Shown here: one piece after another, positions 1 through 5,656 of the stretch
Layout of the letters: each line of letters begins with the position of its first letter
Numbering within the stretch: position 1 is the first letter of the stretch
The notes under the pieces: model-generated
Told to the model about the DNA's origin: nothing
The model's input: the letters and a program-made list of their open reading frames with translations, nothing else
Database searches by the model: none
Assembly: GCA_903939355.1 (NCBI GenBank)
Contig: CAJAHC010000395.1
Location: forward strand, 1-5,656
Direction: 5' to 3'
Origin: an uncultured Methylococcaceae bacterium
GTDB taxonomy: Bacteria > Pseudomonadota > Gammaproteobacteria > Methylococcales > Methylomonadaceae
DNA: 5,656 nucleotides
Made by a program: the position numbers and the translations under genes

Positions 1-1077
1 AAAGCTCAGTTACTGAATGATCGCAAAATAGAAATCACGACTTATGATGCTCAATTAAAGTCAATAATCGAAGCTAAACACATCATTTTGGCAACTGGCT
101 CCATACCTATTTCTTTGCCCTGCATTCCCATAGATAATAAATATATTATTGATACTATTGCTGCTTTAAATTTAGAAGCCATACCCAAAAAACTCGCCAT
201 AATTGGTGCTGGGGTGTCGGGTCTTGAGTTGGCCAGCATTTGGAATAGATTAGGATCTGAAACCATCTTACTCGAGGCACAAGAAAACTTTTTATCTTTA
301 GTGGATCAGCAAGTTTCCTGTGAAGCGTTTCGTATCTTTCAACACCAAGGTTTTGATTTGCGCTTAGGCGCGCGTGTTATTTCTGCCAAAAAACTTAGCA
401 ATAAAGTATCTATTGAATATCAAGATCAAGATGGTGTACACATACTTGTTGTTGATAAGTTGATCGTTGCCTGCGGGAGAAAACCTGATACTGGTGACCT
501 AGCCGCTCCTGAAGCCAATTTATTACTTGATGACAACGGCTATGTGTATGTTGATGATAAAAACAGAACAAACTTACCGGGCGTTTATGCTATTGGCGAC
601 TTAACATTAATTGGCCCTGCCGTTTCTCACAAGGGCATAGAAGAAGGTCTTTTAGTGGCTCAAGGGGTAGCTGGAGCACATAAGTCACTTGATCATCATA
701 CGATTCCCTGTGTAGTCTATACAGAGCCAGAAATCGCATGGGTAGGTCACAATGAACAAGTGCTACGTGCGAGTGGCGAAAATATAAAGGTTTGTGTACA
801 TTCACTCAATACCAATAATCGCGCTTTAGCCATGGGCAAAAACGAAGGTATTGTTAAGATTATTGCAAACGCCGGCACTGATAAAATACTTGGCGTGCAC
901 ATCATTTGCACACAAGCCTCTGAACTCATAGCTGAGGCCGTTTTAGCCATGGAGTTTGGTGCTAGTACCGAAGATTTGTTAAGTACTATACATGCTAGTA
1001 TGACTCTCTCTGAAGCTTTACATGAGGCAGTGCTTATACCACCAGAAAAGACGAGTCACTTATCTTTGCATCAGTAG
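1..1077 (+). CDS. Dihydrolipoamide dehydrogenase-like flavoprotein, 5'-truncated, catalytic His replaced
   Basis: Family: pyridine nucleotide-disulfide oxidoreductase class I. True Lpd is the cytoplasmic E3 subunit of 2-oxoacid dehydrogenase complexes and reoxidises dihydrolipoamide with FAD and NAD. The frame is open from base 1, giving 358 visible residues. E. coli Lpd has 474, so roughly 115 are missing, including the FAD GxGxxG and CxxxxC motifs. A TTG at 88 lies inside the conserved ATGS motif and is not the start. Seen, in partial numbering: ATGS 31-34; NAD-binding GAGVSG 69-74 with acidic Glu92; ACGRKPDT 157-164; second FAD motif YAIGD 196-200; HKGIEEG 210-216; dimerisation domain from about 236 (YTEPEIAWVG 240-249). 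Oddity: the usual HAHPTLxE reads HASMTLSE (331-338), so the catalytic His is Ser333 and the Pro is Met334, while Glu338 remains. HIIGP-type glycine is also replaced (HIICT). The fold is certain. The activity is doubtful, and a paralogue with another substrate is possible. Confidence 0.88.
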   Translation, partial: KAQLLNDRKIEITTYDAQLKSIIEAKHIILATGSIPISLPCIPIDNKYIIDTIAALNLEAIPKKLAIIGAGVSGLELASIWNRLGSETILLEAQENFLSLVDQQVSCEAFRIFQHQGFDLRLGARVISAKKLSNKVSIEYQDQDGVHILVVDKLIVACGRKPDTGDLAAPEANLLLDDNGYVYVDDKNRTNLPGVYAIGDLTLIGPAVSHKGIEEGLLVAQGVAGAHKSLDHHTIPCVVYTEPEIAWVGHNEQVLRASGENIKVCVHSLNTNNRALAMGKNEGIVKIIANAGTDKILGVHIICTQASELIAEAVLAMEFGASTEDLLSTIHASMTLSEALHEAVLIPPEKTSHLSLHQ

Positions 1078-1094
1078 TCTTCATAAGTAGACTA
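1075..1094 (+). terminator. Weak hairpin at the flavoprotein stop codon, possible terminator element
   Basis: TAGTCT (1075-1080, including the stop codon) pairs with AGACTA (1089-1094) across an 8-base loop. The stem is only 6 bp and is not directly followed by a T run. A run of eight T lies at 1122-1129, some 27 bases further on, with no strong stem just before it. A canonical intrinsic terminator is therefore not present. Transcription may end around here by a weak or Rho-dependent mechanism. Confidence 0.18.
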
Positions 1095-1179
1095 AAACAC
1101 TCCAAACTGATAATTAACCACTTTTTTTTAATCACTTAAAGACTCAACTTTTAGATACCCCGCCAATATTAGTCGAGTA

Positions 1180-1210
1180 TTGAACTACAATTATTCCTGT
1201 AAATTATAGA
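1180..1210 (+). promoter_or_regulatory. Candidate sigma-70-like promoter
   Basis: TTGAAC (1180-1185) and TATAGA (1205-1210) each match 4 of 6 consensus bases, with a 19-base spacer that is longer than ideal. A start near 1217 would give a leader of about 110 bases that contains the inverted repeat at 1263-1286. A rival pair is TTGATT (1279-1284) and GATATT (1302-1307), spacer 17. That pair would put the repeat over the -35 box, but leaves almost no leader before the ribosome site. In DNA this AT-rich, both pairs could arise by chance. Confidence 0.2.
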
Positions 1211-1262
1211 TTCATCATTCGATGCTTTCTAAATTCCAATAAATCCAAAAAATATATTGTAA

Positions 1263-1286
1263 CTAATCAATGTCACTATTGATTAG
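1263..1286. repeat. Perfect 9-bp inverted repeat (operator or leader stem-loop candidate)
   Basis: The arms CTAATCAAT (1263-1271) and ATTGATTAG (1278-1286) are exact reverse complements around the 6-base spacer GTCACT. The dyad ends 42 bases before the ATG at 1329. Centre-to-centre arm spacing is 15 bases, so a dimeric regulator could bind it. In RNA it would form an AT-rich stem of 9 bp. No run of T follows, so it does not look like a terminator. Confidence 0.45.
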
Positions 1287-1328
1287 CATTTCTTATTGCC
1301 AGATATTTTTTAGCAGGCTGATTGATAT

Positions 1329-1415
1329 ATGTTTATTCCTTTAGATTATCGAAGCACCAATAAAAAATTAACATTCCTTACTTATTTCTTAGCTTTCAAC
1401 TTATTACTCGGTTGT
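1329..1415 (+). other. Lipoprotein signal peptide with lipobox LLGC and Asp at +2
   Basis: Residues 1-28 form a signal peptide for signal peptidase II, with Cys29 (codon 1413-1415) as the lipidated residue. The n-region is rather long at 13 residues, with three basic and one acidic residue. No ATG, GTG or TTG codon occurs in frame between the ATG and the hydrophobic segment, so a shorter start is unlikely. Position -3 is Leu and -1 is Gly, as is usual. Confidence 0.85.
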
Positions 1416-3764
1416 GATAAAGCAGATGATTCAAAGAATCATTTACAAAAAGGCGTGGAGTATCTTAATAAGGGTGAGTTAGAAAAAGCTAAAATAGAAA
1501 TAAAATCATCTAGCCAAGCGGGTAAGGAAACTGCTGAAACCTATTATTACATGGCCTTGTTAGATGAAAAAAATCAGCATTATAGAGGCATGAAAGAGAA
1601 TTTATTAAAAACGGTTGAGTTGGCTCCTGATTATAGTGATGCCAGAATTAGACTCGGAAAGGTGCAGGTTTTGTTTGGGGAAACAGATAATGCAATGATT
1701 CAAGCTGAGACTATTTTGAAAAAGTCAGGGCAGAATCTGGAAGCCTTAGTATTAAAAGCTTCAGTACTTATAAAACAAAAAAAACCAGCAGAAGCATTGG
1801 TCATTATTGATCATATCTTAAAAGATAACCCACATAATACTGAGGCATTATCACTAAAAGCTATGATTTATATGGAGAAGGAAAACTACAGTCAAGCACT
1901 AGCCTTAATTGAAGAGGCAAAAAAATCAGATCCCAATAATATAGGCTTGGATTTCTTTAAAATTCAGTTGGACGCCAAGACCAAAAATATTGATGCTGTT
2001 ATGGTGGACTACGAAAAGTTAGTCACTTCGCATCCAGAGAATAAAGAATTTAAAGTAACCTTGGCCAAGTTATATCTACAAATGGGGAAAGCAAAAGAAG
2101 CTGAAAATGTATTATTCACCTTAATTGAGTCGGAACCTAACAACGTACAATCAAAAACATTGGTTCTTGATTTTTTAAGTACAACATCAGTAGATAGAGT
2201 TGATCAGCAGTTTCAAAAATTTACAGACTTTCATAAGGCTCAGCCCAGAGCATTACTTGAGCTTGCAAACTGGATGATTGCAAGAAGAAACTTTGAAGCG
2301 GCAAAGCCGGCACTGATTCAAGTAATAGAATTGGAAGAAGACTCATTAGTAGGGTTGTCAGCAAAAATTCTCCTTGCAAAGATGGAGTTTGAGAACAAAA
2401 ATTTTGATGCTGCATCTAAAATTGTCGCTGAAATTTTGGACGCCAATCCACATTATGATGATGCTAAAATATTAGAAGCAAGATTATTTTTGGTTAAAGA
2501 AGATTATGAAGCCGCTATTGCTTTATTGAATAGGGTTATTTGGAGCAAAGAGGGTTCTGAAGAAGCTAATCTTTTATTAGCTCAAATATTCTTAATAAAA
2601 AGCGATTTAAAAAAAGCTGATCAGCATTTTTCTAGTGTACTGCAAACCAATCCAGCTAACCTACAAGCATTAAATTATCTATATGATAAAGCGCTCTCAG
2701 CGAACGATATTAATTCCGCAAAAAATATAATTGAGAAGGCCCTAGCTATAAGGCCTAACAATATTATTTTTCTCGAAAAGCTAGCCAATATCAATTTATC
2801 AGAACGTGATTGGGAGTCAGCTAAGATGACTGCTGAAAAAATTGCAATCTCTCCCGATCCATTAGCAAATAGTGTTGCAAGCTATTTACTGGCAAAAGTG
2901 CTTCAAGGACAAGGTAGTTATCAAAAAGCGATAGACATTTATAAAACATTATTAAAAGTATTTCCTGAGAATAGTGATGCTTTAGGGAATATGGCTCGAT
3001 GTTTTGAAAAGTTAAATAAACGATCAGAGATGATCAGCTATTTAAACGATTTACTGGCTGTAAATCCTCAAAACATACCCGCAAGTATTCTACAAGTTGA
3101 TTTGTTGTTATTGAACAAGGAGTATGACAAAGGGGAATTATTACTAACTACCTTAATTAAGTCGCAGACGAAAGTTCCTCAGTTATATACCTCTCTGGCA
3201 AACATATACCTAGAAAAAAATGAATTTAAACGTGCAATCGCAGTGTTTCAGGATGGTTTAAACCATAACCCTGATGATATTAAATTAGCCTTATCATTGG
3301 CAGATTTATATGAACAGCAAGGTAGTTTTGAGGCGGCTGTTGAAATTTACGAAGCACTATTAAAAACTAATCCTGATCTTGACATTGCTACTAACAATTT
3401 GGCATCCGTATTAAACGAGCATTATGTTAATGAGGTTGATCTTAAAAAAGCGGCTCATCTGGCAGAGAAATTTAAGAACTCTTCCCAGCCTTACTATAAA
3501 GACACGTATGCTTGGTCATTAATTAAAACAGGCAATATAAATGAAGGATTAAAAGCACTAACTGAGATTGTTACTGTTTCACCTAAGATACCTGTATTCA
3601 GGTATCATTTAGGCGTGGCTTATTATATGAATGGGAACAATAGCTTGGCAATGAATGAAATCAATCAAGCCATTGAACTTGATAATAAGGTAGGTTTTTT
3701 TCCAGATAGAAAAAATGCTGAAAATTTATTAAATGCAATTATACATAAGATAAAAGGGAGTTGA
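1329..3764 (+). CDS. Large TPR-repeat lipoprotein, probably for exopolysaccharide assembly/export (PrsT-like candidate)
   Basis: This is an 811-residue envelope scaffold with no visible enzyme domain. The start is firm: an in-frame TGA at 1323 lies just before the ATG, and a weak AGG (1315-1317) sits upstream. The N-terminus is a lipoprotein signal: basic residues Arg8, Lys12 and Lys13, a hydrophobic stretch at 14-28, then lipobox LLGC with Cys29 as the predicted lipidated residue. Asp30 at +2 is the classical Lol-avoidance signal, suggesting inner-membrane anchoring with the rest in the periplasm. From about 36 to 790 I count some 22 successive 34-residue TPR-like units, such as LSLKAMIYMEKEN and TSLANIYLEKNEFKRAIAVF, many ending in NP or DP plus Asn. 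TPRs bind proteins, and seven to eight make one superhelix turn. Large TPR lipoproteins are typical of Gram-negative polysaccharide clusters, and PrsT of PEP-CTERM loci has a similar plan and size. The two sugar-nucleotide genes follow in the same direction after 48 bases. The TPR lipoprotein assignment is solid. The PrsT link is inference. Confidence 0.88.
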   Translation: MFIPLDYRSTNKKLTFLTYFLAFNLLLGCDKADDSKNHLQKGVEYLNKGELEKAKIEIKSSSQAGKETAETYYYMALLDEKNQHYRGMKENLLKTVELAPDYSDARIRLGKVQVLFGETDNAMIQAETILKKSGQNLEALVLKASVLIKQKKPAEALVIIDHILKDNPHNTEALSLKAMIYMEKENYSQALALIEEAKKSDPNNIGLDFFKIQLDAKTKNIDAVMVDYEKLVTSHPENKEFKVTLAKLYLQMGKAKEAENVLFTLIESEPNNVQSKTLVLDFLSTTSVDRVDQQFQKFTDFHKAQPRALLELANWMIARRNFEAAKPALIQVIELEEDSLVGLSAKILLAKMEFENKNFDAASKIVAEILDANPHYDDAKILEARLFLVKEDYEAAIALLNRVIWSKEGSEEANLLLAQIFLIKSDLKKADQHFSSVLQTNPANLQALNYLYDKALSANDINSAKNIIEKALAIRPNNIIFLEKLANINLSERDWESAKMTAEKIAISPDPLANSVASYLLAKVLQGQGSYQKAIDIYKTLLKVFPENSDALGNMARCFEKLNKRSEMISYLNDLLAVNPQNIPASILQVDLLLLNKEYDKGELLLTTLIKSQTKVPQLYTSLANIYLEKNEFKRAIAVFQDGLNHNPDDIKLALSLADLYEQQGSFEAAVEIYEALLKTNPDLDIATNNLASVLNEHYVNEVDLKKAAHLAEKFKNSSQPYYKDTYAWSLIKTGNINEGLKALTEIVTVSPKIPVFRYHLGVAYYMNGNNSLAMNEINQAIELDNKVGFFPDRKNAENLLNAIIHKIKGS

Positions 3765-3768
3765 TCCT

Positions 3769-3782
3769 TACATATTTATGTA
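3769..3782. repeat. Short AT-rich palindrome in the gap before the epimerase gene
   Basis: TACATA and TATGTA flank a TT centre within the 48-base spacer between the TPR gene and the epimerase gene. The hairpin would be weak and is not followed by a clean T tract, so read-through into the next gene is expected. It may be chance in AT-rich DNA. Confidence 0.2.
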
Positions 3783-3801
3783 TTTGGTCTATTATTGTTT
3801 T

Positions 3802-3806
3802 AGGAG
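3802..3806 (+). promoter_or_regulatory. Ribosome binding site that fixes the TTG start of the epimerase
   Basis: AGGAG lies six bases before the TTG at 3813. An in-frame TGA at 3807-3809 rules out any start further upstream, and translation from this TTG gives the canonical Rossmann opening MKILVTG. Strong ribosome binding probably compensates for the rare start codon. Confidence 0.85.
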
Positions 3807-3812
3807 TGAGTT

Positions 3813-4823
3813 TTGAAGATTTTGGTAACAGGAGTGGCAGGTTTTATAGGTGCGACACTAACATTAAGACTGCTGGAGCGTGGAGATGAGGTCGTAGGGA
3901 TAGACAATTTAAATGATTATTATGATATCAATTTAAAATTGGCGAGATTAGAAACAATTAATCATTATGACAAGTTTAAATTTATTAAAATTGATATTTC
4001 TGACAAAACGGCAATGGAAGCGCTCTTTAAAACTGAACAATTTGACAAAGTGATGCATCTTGCCGCTCAAGCTGGCGTTAGATACTCTATTTCAAACCCA
4101 CATGCCTACATAGACTCTAACATTATCGGCTTTATGAACGTATTAGAGGGATGTAGACATAATAAAATACAACACTTGGCATATGCTTCTTCAAGTTCAG
4201 TATATGGCGCTAATACCAAGATGCCCTTTTCTGTACATGACAATGTAGATCATCCAGTTTCGCTCTACGCGGCTAGTAAAAAAGCAAATGAATTAATGGC
4301 TCATACATACAGTCACCTCTATAAGCTCCCGACAACTGGGTTGCGTTTTTTTACGGTTTACGGACCATGGGGGAGGCCAGACATGTCATTATTTAAATTT
4401 ACGCAAAATATCCTTGAGGGAAAGCCGATAGATGTTTTTAATTATGGCAATCATCGGCGAGATTTTACCTATATTGATGACATTGTCGAAGGTGTCATTA
4501 GGGTTATTGATAATCCAGCACAAGAAAATACAAAATGGGATGGCAATAGCCCAGATCCCGGTACCAGTTTGGCTCCCTATCGTATTTATAACATAGGGAA
4601 TAATAACCCGGTCTCATTACTAATCTTCATTGAGACACTGGAAAAATGTTTAGGTAAGAAAGCTAAGAAAAATTTACTACCACTCCAACCTGGAGATGTT
4701 CCTGATACCTACGCTGATGTTAGTGATTTAGTATCGAATTTTGGTTACAAACCAAACACGCTCTTAGAAATTGGAGTTCGTAATTTTGTTGAATGGTATG
4801 AAAAATTTTATAGGAAAAATTAA
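3813..4823 (+). CDS. UDP-glucuronate 4-epimerase-type NAD-dependent sugar epimerase (CapI/LpsL-like)
   Basis: A cytoplasmic extended short-chain dehydrogenase/reductase of 336 residues, the usual family length. It interconverts UDP-glucuronate and UDP-galacturonate, or a close UDP-uronic acid pair, through a 4-keto intermediate with tightly bound NAD. Seen: NAD-binding GVAGFIG at 7-13; acidic Asp31 in [10 protein letters not shown] (29-38), a signature that separates UDP-GlcA epimerases from Gal[12 protein letters not shown] at 82-92; SSSSVYG at 126-132; catalytic Tyr152 and Lys156 in YAASK; then [14 protein letters not shown] and [10 protein letters not shown] in the substrate-binding half. 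The start is TTG, forced by the in-frame stop at 3807. The stop shares its last A with the ATG of the next gene (TAATG), so the two are translationally coupled and should work in one pathway making acidic sugar donors for a surface polysaccharide. The neighbour acts on N-acetylhexosamine sugars by family, so the true substrate could be UDP-GlcNAcA/UDP-GalNAcA, as with TviC. Confidence 0.9.
   Translation: MKILVTGVAGFIGATLTLRLLERGDEVVGIDNLNDYYDINLKLARLETINHYDKFKFIKIDISDKTAMEALFKTEQFDKVMHLAAQAGVRYSISNPHAYIDSNIIGFMNVLEGCRHNKIQHLAYASSSSVYGANTKMPFSVHDNVDHPVSLYAASKKANELMAHTYSHLYKLPTTGLRFFTVYGPWGRPDMSLFKFTQNILEGKPIDVFNYGNHRRDFTYIDDIVEGVIRVIDNPAQENTKWDGNSPDPGTSLAPYRIYNIGNNNPVSLLIFIETLEKCLGKKAKKNLLPLQPGDVPDTYADVSDLVSNFGYKPNTLLEIGVRNFVEWYEKFYRKN
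4812..4815 (+). promoter_or_regulatory. Ribosome binding site of the dehydrogenase, inside the epimerase 3' end
   Basis: AGGA is followed by seven bases and then the ATG at 4823. An in-frame TAG at 4811-4813 excludes earlier starts. Because the site lies within the last codons of the epimerase gene, ribosomes ending there could re-initiate at the overlapping TAATG. Confidence 0.75.
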
Positions 4824-5656
4824 TGACCTATCACGATAGGAAAATATCAGTTATTGGTTTAGGGTATGTCGGCTTACCTGTCGCGGTAGAGTTTGGAAAG
4901 TACCAGCAAGTTATTGGCTTCGATATAAACACTATCAGGATAGAAGATTTACAGAATGGCATAGAGCGTACTAACGAAGTTGATATTAAAGATTTGGCTG
5001 CGACAAATGTTTTATATACTAATAATGCCTTTGATATAAAAAAAGCCGATTTTCATATTATTGCTGTACCAACGCCAGTTAATGACTCGAAACAACCTGA
5101 TTTTCTCCCGCTTATTAGTGCGACAAAAACGGTAGGACAACAACTTAAAAAAGGGGATATTGTTGTTTTTGAGTCAACAGTTTATCCAGGGGCTACGGAG
5201 GAGATATGCATTCCGGTTCTTGAGAATGAATCAAACCTTATTTGGCGTAAAGATTTTAACGTGGGCTATTCTCCGGAACGAATAAATCCGGGTGATAAAG
5301 TACATGCGTTTAAAACTATAACGAAAGTTGTATCAGGTGACACAGTAGATACCTTAAATATTGTAGCTACTGTGTATGCTTCAGTTGTTGATGCAGGGAT
5401 ATATAAAGCCGCATCAATAAAAGTAGCTGAAGCTGCAAAAGTTATTGAGAATACCCAACGAGATTTAAATATTTCATTGATGAATGAGTTGGCACTTATT
5501 TTTAATAAAATGAATATAGATACTCAAGATGTATTGGCTGCAGCTTCTTCGAAATGGAATTTTTTACCCTTTGAGCCTGGATTGGTAGGTGGTCATTGTA
5601 TTGGAGTAGATCCCTATTACTTAACTTATAAAGCGACTATATTAGGCTATATTCCT
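4823..5656 (+). CDS. tviB: UDP-N-acetyl-D-hexosamine 6-dehydrogenase (TviB/WbpO type), 3'-truncated
   Basis: A cytoplasmic member of the UDP-glucose/GDP-mannose dehydrogenase family. It oxidises C6 of a UDP-sugar in two NAD-dependent steps to a uronic acid. TviB and WbpO relatives use UDP-GlcNAc or UDP-GalNAc for Vi- or O-antigen-type polymers. 278 residues are visible, against about 425 for full TviB, so the C-terminal UDP-binding domain is outside the window. Seen: Rossmann GLGYVG at 12-17 with Asp34 closing the second strand; PTP at 83-85; [11 protein letters not shown] at 117-127; [10 protein letters not shown] at 149-158, where INPGD is typical of the TviB/WbpO branch; catalytic Lys206 and Asn210 in KVIEN; and catalytic Cys259 in [13 protein letters not shown]. 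All catalytic residues are intact. It overlaps the epimerase gene by one base. The family is certain. Choice of UDP-GlcNAc or UDP-GalNAc cannot be read from the sequence. Confidence 0.93.
   Translation, partial: MTYHDRKISVIGLGYVGLPVAVEFGKYQQVIGFDINTIRIEDLQNGIERTNEVDIKDLAATNVLYTNNAFDIKKADFHIIAVPTPVNDSKQPDFLPLISATKTVGQQLKKGDIVVFESTVYPGATEEICIPVLENESNLIWRKDFNVGYSPERINPGDKVHAFKTITKVVSGDTVDTLNIVATVYASVVDAGIYKAASIKVAEAAKVIENTQRDLNISLMNELALIFNKMNIDTQDVLAAASSKWNFLPFEPGLVGGHCIGVDPYYLTYKATILGYIP

Larger units (their letters stand above)
1078..1328. other. Intergenic region between the flavoprotein and the TPR lipoprotein gene
   Basis: This is 251 AT-rich bases with no convincing open reading frame or RNA gene. 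It separates a metabolic-type gene from what looks like the start of a polysaccharide cluster, so it probably carries the promoter of that cluster. Seen: a T8 tract at 1122-1129; an imperfect hairpin CAATATT/AGTATTG (1164-1170 with 1176-1182, one T-G pair, loop of five) with no T tract after it; a candidate promoter near 1180-1210; and a perfect inverted repeat at 1263-1286. None has proven function. Confidence 0.6.

Noticed and set aside
88..90. TTG at 88 as the start of the flavoprotein
   Set aside because: The frame is open back to base 1, the upstream codons read as normal Lpd sequence, and the TTG falls within the conserved ILATGS motif. The gene is simply cut by the window edge.
51..266. 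71-codon open frame on the minus strand
   Set aside because: It lies fully opposite the conserved NAD-binding region of the flavoprotein and its translation has no recognisable domain. It is a shadow frame.
590..950. Two minus-strand open frames (590-805 and 747-950)
   Set aside because: Both are antisense to the conserved dimerisation region of the flavoprotein, overlap each other, and show no family features.
1122..1129. T8 run as the tail of an intrinsic terminator
   Set aside because: No stable GC-containing stem directly precedes it. The nearest hairpin ends 27 bases earlier.
1164..1182. Hairpin CAATATT/AGTATTG as a terminator or operator
   Set aside because: It is AT-rich with a T-G pair and no following T tract. 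Such a structure is expected by chance in this region.
2221..2415. 64-codon minus-strand open frame
   Set aside because: It is antisense to TPR repeats. Its Leu/Ser/Gln-rich translation is what reversed TPR coding gives.
1329..3764. TPR protein as a defence-system or secretion-system component
   Set aside because: There is no nuclease, ATPase or toxin domain and no such neighbour. The lipoprotein signal and the sugar-nucleotide genes point to envelope polysaccharide work.

Overview
The window holds four protein genes, all on the + strand, two of them cut by the window edges. The sequence is AT-rich. The lipobox lipoprotein signal, the Lpd-family flavoprotein and the nucleotide-sugar genes all fit a Gram-negative proteobacterium. 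A low-GC gammaproteobacterium is my best guess, but no gene here fixes the taxon.

Layout. Bases 1-1077 are the C-terminal three quarters of a dihydrolipoamide-dehydrogenase-like flavoprotein. Its start, including the FAD-binding N-terminus and the redox-active cysteine pair, lies outside the window. Bases 1078-1328 are a 251-base AT-rich intergenic region. It contains a weak hairpin at the stop codon, a T8 tract, a possible promoter and a perfect 9-bp inverted repeat about 40 bases before the next gene. Bases 1329-3764 encode an 811-residue lipoprotein made almost wholly of tetratricopeptide (TPR) repeats. After a 48-base gap, 3813-4823 encodes a UDP-glucuronate 4-epimerase-type protein with a TTG start. 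It overlaps by one base (TAATG) a TviB/WbpO-type UDP-N-acetylhexosamine 6-dehydrogenase, which runs off the end of the window at 5656.

How the genes fit together. The last three genes look like the start of an exopolysaccharide or capsule cluster. The dehydrogenase and epimerase would supply UDP-linked uronic acid sugars. The TPR lipoprotein would be an envelope scaffold for polymer assembly or export. Large TPR lipoproteins of this build next to sugar-nucleotide genes recall PrsT of exosortase (XrtA/EpsH)/PEP-CTERM clusters, but no exosortase or other diagnostic gene is visible. The flavoprotein probably belongs to the preceding, unrelated transcription unit.

The most notable observation is that the flavoprotein lacks the catalytic histidine of the conserved HAHP motif: it reads His-Ala-Ser-Met, while the partner glutamate is kept. 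It may therefore not be a working dihydrolipoamide dehydrogenase. I found no CRISPR array, tRNA, rRNA, insertion sequence or clearly new defence-like system.
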